Shown: piece by piece, positions 42,062 to 54,299 of the stretch
Layout: every line of letters begins with the position of its first letter
Position numbering within the stretch: the stretch's first letter is position 1
Origin: Euglena gracilis
Taxonomy: Eukaryota; Euglenida; Euglenophyceae; Euglenales
DNA: 64,000 nt
Reading direction: 5' to 3'
Assembly: GCA_039621445.1 (NCBI GenBank)
Contig: CP154957.1
Coordinates: 6,814,504 to 6,878,503, forward strand
Program-made: the position numbers and the translations under genes
Notes under the pieces: generated by a model
The model's input: only the letters and a program-made list of their open reading frames with translations
What the model was told of the DNA's origin: nothing
Database searches by the model: none

Positions 42062-43393
42062 TTCCCAAGTAGGTGCGCCAAGGCGAAAGCGAAGGCTTTT
42101 TGGGAATTGGAAAGGGGAATTGGGAATCAGACGAACACTCGGTGTCCCTTCCCCCCTGGGCGGCTTGCCTCGAGGGAGTACGATTGAATGGGGTTTGAAA
42201 TTGAAAAGTCGAAAAACACATTTTTCGCCGTTTCTGGTGGCTCCGACAGGACGGCGGAAATGATGGCCACACTTGCCACACACTTTGGCTCGATCGGACC
42301 TGTCTTTCCTCGCCGGCCCATCTTGCCTTTGTGTTTCGCTAGTGACGTCCCTCTGGCCCTGGTCACGGTTTATGCTGGGACTGCTGTTTTCTTCTTCCCA
42401 AAATCAAACCGTTTTGCCCAAATATGGCCATTTTTTCCCGCCATTTACCCTTAGTAACTTGCATTGAAGCTGCCGACGGGGCTGCAGTGTAGTTTCGTGG
42501 TTAATTTTTTCTCGGGGGCCACCCTGGCGCACCCACCGCTTGGGGGTCGAGCGAAACTTTAAGACGGCAGACCAAGAAAAAAATTGGCAGCTCGGGGGGA
42601 AACCGTGCCCAGGGGCGGTGTGGCCTGCCTCACTTTCGAAACAGGCAGGAAAAGGTGGATACAAAGTGCGTAGGAAGAGGAGTCGGAAAAAAAAATGCCC
42701 GTTGTAAAAGCAGGGGCTGCCGCCTAAAAATTTTGGAAATCCCACCCTCCGAATTTGGATTTTATTGTCTCTTTTATTGCCACTTCTCGGTGCCAAGGCA
42801 AGAAATTCCTCGAGCGCGTAATATTAAATGCACAGCGGCAAAAGTATTTTCCTAAGTGCACATTTTCGCCGGCCTTTGCTCTCTGGTGGCTCCCGTAAAA
42901 ATCAAAAATACGGGGGCAGACGTTTCTTAAAAAAGAAACGTTCACCCCGCCCCTTTCTCGCCACATCAGGGGAAAAAATGTCAACGTGGTTTCTTCAAAC
43001 CATCAAGGGCGAAAGGGCAGTTCAGATGAGAGGATAAATATAAAGCCACCTCAGGCCCCGCACTTTGCCCTTTGGAGCGCCGTGTTCACTGGAAAAAAGG
43101 CAAAACGTGTTTGTGCTCGCCCTCGATGTGCCTTCCTCGTTGGTTTTCCGTGAGCAAAAGCGTGCTGCGGTTGCTTTAAAAATTCCTGTACTTTTTTATA
43201 TGGTGGACATTGCGGAAGATGCGGACCGCCCTTGCTCCACCCTTGGCTTCGCTTGCTTAGCTTGGCTCGTGGGGCTTGGCCTGTCTTTTCGTTCCCTTGA
43301 TTGTCGTTTCGTTCTCTTGCTTCGCGTCTTCCTCCCACAATTTCGCGCAAGCAGTTTGCTGCGGCGTAGCCTTTCTACAGCGAGAACGAGGTA

Positions 43394-44398
43394 TTGCAAA
43401 AACTGGCCCCTACACTAGACATTTACCCCCACACCCCGCCACACCCCCCCACACCCCCCCCACACCCCGCCCCCACACCCCCCTACACGCCCCCCACACC
43501 CCCGTGGGGGGGGTGTGGGGGGGTGTGTGGGGGGGTGGGGGGGTGTTGGGGGGGTGTGGGGGGCCGTGGGCCACCGGACCCGTCATCGGTGGCAACTTTT
43601 TGCAACAATGCGCAGGGATAGTGGGGGGGGCGGGGGGAGGGGGGGTGCGGGGGGGGGGGGGGGGGGGGGCGCAAACCCCCGCTCCCCCCCCCGCCGCGGT
43701 GGCCATAGGCCACCGGACCCCTCATCGGTGGCAATTTTTTGCAACAGTGCGCAGTGATAATGGGGGGGGGGCGGGGGGAGGGGGGGGGGCGGGAGGGGGA
43801 GTGGTGGCCGTAGGGGGGAGGGGTGGCCGCAGTGGCCGTAGGCCACCGGACCCCTCATCGGTGGCTGTGGGCCTGGATAATGTCTATCTGGGCTCCAATT
43901 TTTCACGGAAAAAACATACATTTTCATGAAAAAAAATACCAAAACTTTCAGGTTTAAGTTGTTTTCAGGAGTGGTGATAAAACTGCAAAGTCAAAAAAAC
44001 TGCCAAAATTTTGGCACACTCAAAGTTTATTGACATTTTTTCTCTTGGCAAATTGTTGTTATTTCAACCATTTTTTTGCTTCAAAAACCTACGACATTCA
44101 AACCTTTGAGAAAATTGTGACATTTGGACGGTGTGGAAAAAAATGCGGTCTTGGACGGGTTTTGGAGGGACCTCCAATTTGCCAACATAGGTCCCAAAAT
44201 GGATCCAAAATACCCCCGTCGCCGAACCCACACTGGTCAAGTGTGGGGGGGTGGGGGGGGGTGGGGGGTGTACACCCCCCCACACCCTCTCCCATACCCC
44301 CTCACACCCCCCCACACCCCCCCAACACCCCCCCACACCCCCCCCACACCTTCCCACACCCCCCCACACTTGTCTAGTGTAGGAGCCAGTTTTTGCAA
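43394..44398. mobile_element. TA-flanked MITE, copy 2
   Basis: Same element in duplication copy 2, with identical TIRs and TA flanks (43392-43393; 44399-44400). C/G-run lengths differ from copy 1. Confidence 0.82.
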
Positions 44399-45511
44399 TA
44401 TATGGTGAAAACATATCGCAAGTTTTTCAAGCCAAGCGAAGCAGAACAAATGAGCACGGACTCCCACGACAAAGGAAAGGGGAGGAAGGGACCAAGACCG
44501 CGAAGCACAAGAAGATGGAGAGGTCGTGCTTTCCTTGCCGGCTGTTTGTTCTAGTGTGTTTGTGCGCGCGGGGGGATGCTTCTTACTACGCCTTTGTTGC
44601 TGGAGTGGGCAATGATGATGAGGTCTCCTCCGACACCTTGGCGAAGCTGAACCGTCGTGGCCCCGCCGCCCTCCCCCCCCCTCACATGGTCACTTGGTGG
44701 GGGCCCCCCGTGTGGGCGGCGTGAGGCGGCCTGGCGCCTGCGCACCTGAATTAGCGAATTTTCTGCCCCATCCCGCTCGTTTTTTTTTACCTGTGTACTT
44801 CCACCCCCCCAGATTCTCTCTCTTTTCCGAATGGTTCATTCAAAGAATTGTGCATGCTGAAGGAAGGAATTTCAAAAAATTAATCAGAGTTCAAGAAAAC
44901 AATTGTTCAAGAAGTTCAAAAAGTCAATCCGGAAGGTAAAACAAAAGGCAAAAATTCAAATTCGAAAGAAAGAAGAGCAAGCGGCGCTGGGAAGCAAGGT
45001 GAAGGTGTTCTTCCGCTACCCCCCCCCCGCTACCCTTTTGTAAATTCAAACGAGGCTTTTCCTCCCTCCCCCCTACTGCTTCAGAGGCACCCCCAAGGAA
45101 TTGGCCAAAAATACCGTTCCCCCCCCCAATTGAATTATTTGGCTGCCGGAACCCAGGTTCTGGCTGAATTCAGGGACCGAAAGACACAAAAAAAGGGAAT
45201 TTTTGGGGCACGTGTGCCTATTTTTACCGGAGCGCCGGGTGACTGTTTTCCCCCACTCGGCCTGCCGGGGAGCCCATTCCGCGCACGGTCATCGAACCGG
45301 CAAGAAGGGAAAACTGGTAGCAGAGGCTTGTTCGTTCTACGTTTTCCATTGAAGGCCATTTTCTCAAGGGCCTTCTTTTTGAAATGCAAAGCGTGCACAC
45401 CTCCCCAGAATTTTCCACACACGAAGAGGCTACAGCCCACCGGGACACAGACAGGATGCCAACCCTTGCGGCGGACTCTGAAGTGGTAGCAAACACCCGA
45501 GCACCACCGCC

Positions 45512-47641
45512 GTGCACGCGCATTTCCGCACCCCACCATCATCGGTCCGGCCCCACAAGGTGCCGCGGCTGGGCCTCTCCGATGACGAAGGAGATGATGA
45601 GGGTGAAGGAGAAGGTGAAAGTGATCAACAACGCTGGGGAGAAGGTCCTCGTGATGACGACGAGGAGTGGCTGGCGGCCGGGGACCAGAGCGAGATGTAC
45701 GACACCGAGGAGAAGCCGGAAGAGGTCATGCAGGGCCCCCCCGAGTGGGAGGCTGCATGTGCTCCGTTGCAGACGCGGATGGACCGCCTCTGCAACAGCG
45801 TCGACTTCATCGGCTCCAAGGCGAAGGAGATGTGTGACAGCTGGGCGGCCGTGCAGATGGCCGCCGCCGTGAAGGACAAGGTGGACGAGCAAGGTGGGGC
45901 GGTGCAAGAGCTGAAGAAAAGGATGGCGGCCCAAGAAGGGGCCCACGTGGACCTGATGGAGAACGTGGTGAAGGTGAAGAACGACATCGTCAGAATACCT
46001 CAAGGAATGTCACAACTCCACAACCTCGTGCCCATGGTGGCCACGGCGGAGGAGCGAATGACAAGAGTCAAGAAGTACACCCACGACACGCTCGGAGACT
46101 TCGGTGAAGATCTCCTCAGGGTGCGGGGGAAGGTGAAGGAGGCGGAAGACAACGCCGCGGCCGCGGTGCTGGCGGTGAAGAGCGGTGTGCCGACGAGTGG
46201 ACTCACCGAGCTGGTGGAGGTGGCGCATCTCAGGGCCGCGGTGCAGGAGCTGCTGCAGGAGAAGGAGCGGCAGCGGGCCGAGAACACCCAGCTGCAGGGG
46301 AAGCTCACCGCCGTCGAGGTGCAGATGGCGGCCTTAATAGCCAAGGTGGAGGCGACCGCGGTGGCGCAAGGCAGGGCGGTGGAGGTGACGCCGCGCCTCG
46401 TGCAGCAGCTGCAGTATCAGCAGGCCGAGAACCCCTGGCTGAAGGAGCAGGTCAAGTTCCTGGTGGCGCAGGTGTCCACCCTCACCACCAAGGTGGAGGC
46501 AGCCGCGGCCAAGGAGCCAAAGGCCGCTGAGCTTCAGCCGCTGATCGTGGGGAGGATCCATAAGGTTGAGACGGAGATCCAGAAGAGGGGAGCCCAAGCC
46601 CAAGGACTGACCATGGCCGTGCAACGGCTCGCCGCGGACAGCCCCGGTGAAAAGATCCGGGTTATGGAGACCGAAGTGCAGAAGGTGAACGTCCAGCCGC
46701 AAGCAGTGGTGATGGCCGTGAAGCGGCTGGACTAGATCGTCTCGAAGGTGATCGTATTCTCCCAAGCCAAGGCGCTGCCGGCAATGCCCGCCAAGGCTCC
46801 GCAACCCCCGGCCGAGCAGCAGCCGGTGCCGGATGCCCAGAAGCAGCCAGTGGCAGAGGTGAGGACAGTCCAGATGGAGACGCCCATGCAGGAGGAGTCC
46901 GTGGTGCAGGAAAATCCGTCGTCCACCCTCCGACCAGCACTCCGGCTGGTCTGGAAGCAGGCCGCGGCGGGAGGGGGCGGCGTGCCGTCCCTCTCCATCG
47001 CGCGCCTGACCACGCCGTCCGCCGTCCCCGTCGCCAGCGCGTCCGCGGTGCGAGAGGTCCGCATCGCCCCGGTGCAGGCCCAGCCAGCTGACCTGCACTT
47101 CCTCCTGGCGCCGCTGGTGGACTCGGTCCTCGGCCTCCACCCGGGCCGGTTCTCCGGGCATCCGGAGGACTGGCCGCAGTGGCGGAGGCGGTGGCTCCTG
47201 TTCCTTCGGGAACTCGAGCAGGCGTGGCCATCCATCACGTCAGCCCAGCGTCTCGCCATGTTGCGCGCGGCTCTGGACAAGGCCACGGTGCTGATGCTGG
47301 ACCAGGAGATCGAGACCAAGCGAGAGGTGGAGTATGCCGTGCTGTTCGCGGAGGTGGACCTGGCGAACGGCGGCGAGGACAAGGAGGTCCTGCGGCGGCG
47401 AATGAGGAAGCTGAAGTTGGTGACGAGCGGGAAGATGACCGAGAAGTCGCGGAGGGAGTACTACGCGCAGATGGCGTCCATGGCCAGGCAGGTGGGCATG
47501 GAGGAGGAGGAGCTGGGGAAGCTAATCGTGGAGGCCATGCCCCTCCACCCCTTGCGCCGGAAGGTGGCGCAGGAGGAGGACAAGCGTGTGGACCACCGGT
47601 CCATCGTGCTGGAGGACCTGAAGATGGACACTACGGTGGAG
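45512..47641 (+). pseudogene. chromovirus gag (copy 2), stop and LTR insertion
   Basis: Equivalent to 34330-36645. It is interrupted by TAG at 46733-46735 and by an LTR element inserted after 47641; the last part of gag resumes at 49329 and ends at TGA 49512-49514. Confidence 0.85.
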
Positions 47642-49324
47642 TGTTTTCTGAGTGTCTCCTTTCACCCACTGGGGGGTCAAACTTGAAAACTTTTCTTTTC
47701 CAGCAGCACTCACTTTCCTTCAGCACAGCATAAACCAAGACTTGAAATCTTCATCTGGCGCCCAGGCCTTCCAGGAGTCAAAGAGTTCAGAACAGTTGCA
47801 GCTGCAAAAACAGAAATTTTGTAATTAGGATAGGCGCCTCCTAATTCAATTTTGGGTTTTTAAATTTTAAACCTGGCGCCGCCCACACACCCCTCTCTGG
47901 ACACTTCGTGCCCACTGCCTTCGGCAATTTTTTGCGGCGCCAAAGTTGGCCTTTTTTCTTTTTTTGGGGGGGGGCGGCTGAAATTTGTGTTTTTTTTTTA
48001 TCTTTGAACGCTGAGTCAGGGATATAATACAGCTGACAGGGATTTAGTCCAACAATGTCCAGCACAAATAGGGGGGCCACAGGGCCACCAGCCCACCCCA
48101 GAGCCCTTGGGGCACCCTGGGAAAGGTTGGTCCCCCTCCCAACCTTCCCCAGGGCACTCCTGGGATGAGGGGGCCAGTGGGGGGCTGCCAGGGGGAGTCC
48201 CAGGGCCTGTGGGTAGGCCCCCTTGTAGCGGTTCTCCCACCTGGGCCCTGGGCCTGGGCCACTGGCCAGCACAAACTCAAAGCCCACTTTGCAAGGAGGG
48301 GGCTCAGATTGAACACACAATCATTGCAAAGAGACTTCACCACTTGAATCACTGAAATTTGGGCTGTCCCCTGTGCCGACCTGGAGCCTAAGGTGCACTT
48401 GTGGGGAGGACCCTCCTTTCATCTTTTGCCTCCTCATTCTCCTTTTTGCTGAACTTGAAATTGGATTGGGAACTTTTGCCAATTTGAAACATTGACTTAT
48501 CCTTCCACAGACAAATGCCACTTGTACTGGCCATTTTGTGGGGGGGACTGTGAACCCTGCCCCAACCAACTCAAACAACGGCGTGGCACAAGGATACTCC
48601 AGCATTCTGACAACAATGTCTTGAAGATCTTCCCACCAGGGGGCAGTAACCCACTTTGGTACAACCAACACCGCATGACCATGATCCTTCTTCAGCTTGT
48701 GGATGACATTTGCAATGAGGCTGAAGGGGGGATTTGCCCACAACAATCCAACAATGGAATGTGTCCACTTCACTGTGAAGGAATCTTCCACAAATTGTGA
48801 CCCAGGTCCCCACCAGCATTTGAATCTCTTGCTTTCTTCCAAACTGAATGCATCAATGTTGGGGGTCTTCAATCCCAATCTGTCAATGATTTCAACAACA
48901 TACTGAAATTTCACTGCATACAGCTCAGATTTCCAGCCCAGTTTTCTGCAGCATTGATCTTCCCAGATTTCTTCATCATTGACAATCCCTGAACTGACAC
49001 TTTCTGAAATGTCCATTTCTTCTGGCCAAACTGGCTGACTTTTGGCCTCCAGACCTTGAGCAACAATTGAACTCTTTGTGTTTTCTGAGTGTCTCCTTTC
49101 ACCCACTGGGGGGTCAAACTTGAAAACTTTTCTTTTCCAGCAGCACTCACTTTCCTTCAGCACAGCATAAACCAAGACTTGAAATCTTCATCTGGCGCTC
49201 AGGCCTTCCAGGAGTCAAAGAGTTCAGAACAGTTGCAGCTGCAAAAACAGAAATTTTGTAATTAGGATAGGCGCCTCCTAATTCAATTTTGGGTTTTTAA
49301 ATTTTAAACCTGGCGCCGCCCACA
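47642..49324 (-). mobile_element. young nonautonomous LTR retroelement inserted in gag copy 2
   Basis: 246 bp direct repeats (47642-47887 and 49079-49324) begin TG and end CA and differ at one visible position. The element is flanked by the 4 bp duplication GGAG (47638-47641; 49325-49328), and copy 1 keeps the empty site (36456-36459). A purine tract AGAGAGGGG adjoins the left repeat on the minus strand, so the element probably reads leftward. The internal region is only 1191 bp and has no RT. Confidence 0.93.
48321..49175 (-). CDS. ORF of the LTR element with NPPF methylase-like domain
   Basis: 284 codons on the minus strand, starting inside the LTR (MVYAVLKESECCWKRK). The central part reads FSLEESKRFKCWWGPGSQFV, GLLWANPPFSLIANVIHKLK and AVLVVPKWVTAPWWEDL, related to the PPW region downstream of RNase H in the DIRS element at 25.3-25.7 kb. 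The C-terminus is basic and Ser-rich. The NPPF motif resembles adenine-N6 methylases, but activity is not established. This is the only coding content of the element. Confidence 0.72.
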   Translation of the reverse strand: MVYAVLKESECCWKRKVFKFDPPVGERRHSENTKSSIVAQGLEAKSQPVWPEEMDISESVSSGIVNDEEIWEDQCCRKLGWKSELYAVKFQYVVEIIDRLGLKTPNIDAFSLEESKRFKCWWGPGSQFVEDSFTVKWTHSIVGLLWANPPFSLIANVIHKLKKDHGHAVLVVPKWVTAPWWEDLQDIVVRMLEYPCATPLFELVGAGFTVPPTKWPVQVAFVCGRISQCFKLAKVPNPISSSAKRRMRRQKMKGGSSPQVHLRLQVGTGDSPNFSDSSGEVSLQ

Positions 49325-50391
49325 GGAGGAGGTGAAGGAGATGATCAAGCAGGAGACCACGGTGGCCCCCGCCTCGGTGCGGAAGGTGGGGCGCCGCTTT
49401 GTGGTGGTGCCAGTGGGCGACGAGCACCGCACCCTGGTGAAGGCAGTGTACGACCGCCAGCGGCTCGAGGGCGGTAGCATCATCACGGTGACGGCCGACT
49501 CATCTATCTACTGATCATCGATCTACCGGCGAAGGACATCCACAACCTAATGGTGAGATGGCTGCGGATGGAGGCGAAGATGGCCCCCGAGAAGGAGAAG
49601 GAGATCCCGAAGAAGCGGCAGGTGCTCCGGTGGCAGCGGGAAGTGGAAGTCGACGACACCACCGAGGAGCCGTACATCCAGGAGGTGGAGAAAACGAACG
49701 TGCCGCCGAAGAAGGAGAAGCAAGCGCAGCAACCACGCCCGCCGACGCCGCCGGTGCCCGCTCCCCAAGGCAAAGGACGAGGCTAATGGGGACGTCGGTA
49801 CCCGGAGCACTGGTCATTGAGCCCATGGACGAGCGAAGAAGGAAAAGGAAAGGGTGGATACCAAGCCGAGCAGTGGTCATCGAGTGCATGGCAAGGAAAT
49901 GAAGGAAAAGGAAAAGGTGGTGGGTACCAAGGCGACCAGTGGACATCGAATGCTCCGAGACAAGATGAAGGCAAAGGAAAAGGCAAGGCGAAAGGTGGAG
50001 ACAAAGGAGATCAAGAAAAGGAGAGTCCAAGGGCAAAGGCAAGGACGTCAAGAGCAACGTCTCGGCCGTCCAGGAGCAGTATCGTGAGTGACGGGGCCGC
50101 CCAGGCCCCAGGGAAGGGGGTCTGGGCCGGCCGTCAAATCCCAACGCCAGCGTGAGCGTGCGGGCAATCACCCAAGAGCCCCGCACGCCCCCCAGACCAA
50201 GCTAGCCCCAAATCTCCCAAGGAGGGGAGAGACCGTGCCCTGAAGCACACAGTCAAGGCGGGGCCCATCAGATTCCGACAATCAACTACTGGTCCGTGCT
50301 ACAAAAGAAGTCCCGTCGTTCCGAGCAACCGTCTGCGGCGTGACCGGTCTCGTCTGCGCAGTCATCGCCCCCCGCCAAGCCAGCAGCGTCT

Positions 50392-51113
50392 GTGTCATCG
50401 TCTACGCAGCATCGTGCCACCGCGACGCCCCCAGCCCGGCAGCAGCAGGAGCGAGCACCTCGCCAGTCCGCACCAAGACGGACGACGCTGCCCCCACCAT
50501 TAGCAGCGCCGTCAGCGGCACCACGCTCCGCACCCGCAGCAACCAGCGCCCCGTTCCCCGGGCAGAGCGCACCGTCCTCCCGGGCGGCACCGAAGCCGGC
50601 CGCATCGTCACCGCCAACCTCATCGCCGAAGAGGTGGGCCCTGGACCTGTTCTCCGGAACAGGTTCGGTGAAGCGGGCGCTGGAGAAGCTCGGCTACTCC
50701 GTCGTCTCGGTGGACGCCGACCCGCGGTGGAAGGCGGACAAGACGCCGGACGTGCGGCGCTGGCGGTACTGGGAGGAGTACTGGCCCGGCTACTTCGAGC
50801 TGGTCGCCGCCCCGCCGCCGTGCACCGAGTACTCCAGCGCGATGACGACCAGGAGGCGGCGGCTGCGGAAGGCCGACTTCCTGGTCCGCAAGACGAAGGA
50901 GATCATCGCCTACCTGCGGCCGTCCAAGTAGTGGCTGGAGAATCCCCGCTATTGGAAACTCCGCCACCGCAAGGTCGTCGAGAACATGCAGTTCGTCGAC
51001 GTGGACTACTGCATGTTCGAGGCGTGGGGCTATCGCAAGCCCACACGCTTCTGCATCGCGGACTCCATGGCCCCCATGCAGGACATCGTGTGCGACGGCC
51101 AGTGCGAGAAAAT
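50392..51113 (+). CDS. retrotransposon-borne C5-cytosine methyltransferase-like domain (copy 2)
   Basis: Same domain as 37524-38245 with motif I, the PPC motif and ENP intact, and the same single TAG (50929-50931). It is followed in phase-compatible order by the protease ORF at 51128. Confidence 0.78.
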
Positions 51114-51127
51114 CGTGGAGGAGCAAG

Positions 51128-53716
51128 ATGGACGGCGGCATCACCGACGACAGCTGGGTGGGGCATCCCAGCAGCGCGGCACCCGAGAGCAGGCGTATCA
51201 CATTCCCGAAGGTGTCGTCCGATACCTGTGTGAGCGCACCCTACCAACCCGCCAAGCAGCCGTGCCACCCAGCGAAATACCGCCGTCGCCGTCACCCGCA
51301 CCCGCGGCCGCCCCCGCACCACCAATCCGGACGGCGCTGTCCCCGCAAGCAGCGGCGCTGTCCCAAGCTCCGCGCCAACGACCGCCATCGTGCACCCGCC
51401 AAGCATCGTGCACCCCCGCCGAGCCGCCCAACAATGCACCCACCGAGTCCGTCACCATCGTCACCACCCCCGCGAAAGGTCCACAAGGTCACCGTCCGTC
51501 CGTGGCAGTACCGTCCCAGCCGGCCCTTCCAGGTGGGCCGCATGGAGAGGCGGGGCGGCAACTACGAGCTGATGCTGGATGTGGTCATCGAGATCGACGG
51601 CCGGGAGGAGAAGACGAAGGCCCTCAGCGACACGGGGGAGAAGACATCGCTGATCCGTCGGGATTTGTACCCGAACGGATGTTTCCGCCGCAGCGAGCGA
51701 CCGCTGCTGCTGAGGATCGTGAACGGCGACCTGCTGGCGGGCGGCAGCAACGAGGCGGACGTCCTCCTGGTGTTCAACGCGAGGAGTGTAGGAGAGAGGA
51801 GTGGAGGAGTGAAGAGCTGGCACAGCCAGATCACCGTCCATCACGGTGATATAGGGTGTGACCTGATTCTGGGTTACCCCTGGCTGGAGGAGCACAGGCT
51901 GGATGTGCAACCCTGGCGGGATGCACTGCAGCTCCACGACGACCCCCGATGGGTCATCGCCGGCACCGAAGCAAGCGAGATCGCAGCGCTGAGCACACAC
52001 ACCCACGCGACCGTCCGAGCCCGCAGCCCGTCGCCGTTGTCCCGCACGCCGTCCGAAGTGCAGGAGGAGATGGAGGCGGAGGTGAAGAAGATGAGGCTCA
52101 CGGTCGAGGTCAACGGCACCGACGGAGACGAGGAGGACGAGACCCTGGACGCCGAGGAGGAGGCAATGGGGTCCAAGGTGCTGATCGACGCGGCCAAGGA
52201 GGCGAAGGAAGTACGTGGGGTGGTCACGGCCCAGGCGGAGGAGCAGCACCCGCTAGACGTCCAGCTCCGCACAGATATCCTCAAGGAGTTCGAGGGCCGC
52301 GTCTTCTGCGATCCGCCGCCCCGAGGCCAGCACGGGATGGCGGTGCTGCTCCTCAAGCCGAACGCCCAACCAGTGGTGGGGAGGGTGATCCACCTGAAGG
52401 GCGAACGGCTGGAGGCGCTGCAGGAGATGGAGGAGGAGTGCCGCCGTGACCGGAAGGTGGAGCCGGGGCGCGGCCCGTGGCGGGCGGCCGCCTTCCCGAT
52501 TCGGAACAAGAACGGGAAATGGAGGATGGTGTGTGACTACGCGGTGACGAACCTGCAGATCATGGCGGACAGCTACCCCTTGCCACTGACGGAGGAGATC
52601 GTGGCGGAGCAGGCGAAGTGTACCCTCTTCAGCACCATCGACTTGCGGGACGCGTTCCACCAGGTGGCCTTGGCGGAGGAGAGCCGACCGGTGACGAACG
52701 TCCAGCTGCCGGGTTGGCTGTGGCAGTGGCGCGTGGTCCCGCAGGGGATCAAACTCGGGGCCGCCCTCCTGCAGCGGGACATCGACGCCACCTGCGTGGC
52801 GGTGAAGGCGCACTCTTGCCCGTACTTCGACGACATCATTGTCAGCACGCGGCAGGGAGCGGAGGAGACGGACGGGGAGTTCTACCAGAAGCACGCACAA
52901 AACGTCCGTGAGACGTTGCTGGCCTTGGAGAAGGACAGATAGGTCAGCGACAGCCGCAAGGTCAAGCTCTTCATCAGGCAAGTCGAGTTCGTGGGGCATG
53001 TCCTGGGGCACGGCAGGATGGGGCCTGCCACAGGCAAACTGTCGGCGGTGCAGCACTGGCAGCTGCCGCCCACAGTCAGCAGTCTCCGCGCGTTTCTCGG
53101 TGTCTGCAATTACTATGCGGGTTACGTGAGACTGTACGCGGAGCTGGCGGCGCCGTTGCAGGAGAAGCTGAAATTGCCGAGGGAGCTGACCAAGGCGGGA
53201 TCCAAGCACCCAGTGATGTGTACGGAGCAGGAGAAGGAGGCGTTCGACAAGCTGAAGAAGGCCCTCGTCGCCGACCTGGAGTTGTACCACATCGATCCAG
53301 ACCAGCCGTTCGTCCTGCGCACCGACGCGTCGGACTACGCCATCGGAGCGGTGCTGGAGCAGTTCCCGAAGATCGACGGCGTCCCGCGGGTGGAGGACCT
53401 GCGGCCGGGGGCCTCCGTCCCGGTGGCCTTCATGTCCCGGAAGCTCACCGAGGGGCAGCGCCTTCGGTGGGATGTCTGGGACAACGAGACGTATGCCGTG
53501 GTGGCCGCCCTCGACAAGTGGGCGGGCTTCCTGGTGGACAACGAGATCCTCAGGCCAGATGGCATGCGAAGCTCAACGAGTTCCGCATTACCGTGGTGCA
53601 CGTCCCCGGTGAGACCAACGTGGTGGGCGATGCCATGTTCCGCTGGGCCTACCCGGCCTCACAAGGCTGGCGCGACACCTCGTGGCACGGTACCGAGGCC
53701 GACACGAAGGAGATGA
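51128..53716 (+). CDS. chromovirus pol: protease, reverse transcriptase, RNase H (copy 2)
   Basis: Frame 51128-52942, then the same frame 52943-53716 after a single TAG (52940-52942). Protease: KALSDTGEKTSLIRR (DTG). RT: RMVCDYAVTN, STIDLRDAFHQVAL (motif A), QWRVVPQGIKLG (motif B), CPYFDDIIV (YxDD), VEFVGHVLG. RNase H: FVLRTDASDYAIGAVLEQ and MSRKLTEGQR. Near 53565 a deletion/frameshift removes part of RNase H, and the rest (FRITVVHVPGETNVVGDAMF) lies in another frame (53575-53640). The family is Ty3/gypsy, chromovirus type. Inactive as it stands. Confidence 0.9.
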
Positions 53717-54299
53717 AGGCCCACGGAGGAGAAGCTACGCGAGAAGTCCACCCCGAAGGCGGTGCATCCCGAGGACGAGGAGACCAAGGCGGAGCAGGTG
53801 GAGCGGTCAACCCTGAAGGAGGGGAGAGAGCTGGCCGTCATCCAGCTGATCCCGCTCCCGTTGTTCGCCGCGGTCCCGTCAGCGTCCCACATCGCCGTCG
53901 CGTCGTGCATCGCATCACCAGCGTCCATGCCAGCACCATCATCCAACGCGCCATCGCCAGTCCCATCACCAGCACCGCAGTCCACCGCACCGCAGTCCAT
54001 CGCACCGTCCGCAGCGCCCACAGCCGGGGTTTAATCACCGGCCATGCCCGTCCCAGCGTCAGCAGCCGGTGTGCTGTCACCCGCCGCGTCAGTCCCGTCT
54101 GCAGCGCCCGCAGCGGGTGTGTCGTCCACCGCTGATCACGTGCCTCCGCAGCCTGACCTGGACATCAACGTCTTCGACATGGACTGGAGCAAGGCGTATG
54201 CGGTGTGCCCGCGCTGGAAGACCGTCTGGGACCAGGCCCACAACGGCCTGGGCTGGCCCAGCGAGTTCCATCTGGTGGATGGGAGGCTCGTCTCGGCGG

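Larger units (their letters stand above)
38731..51598. repeat. tandem duplication, copy 2 (with 1.68 kb LTR insertion)
   Basis: It corresponds to 27567-38730 with the LTR element at 47642-49324 inserted. At 51598 the sequence continues into intact protease/RT rather than jumping back, so the ancestral order is preserved at this end. Confidence 0.92.
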
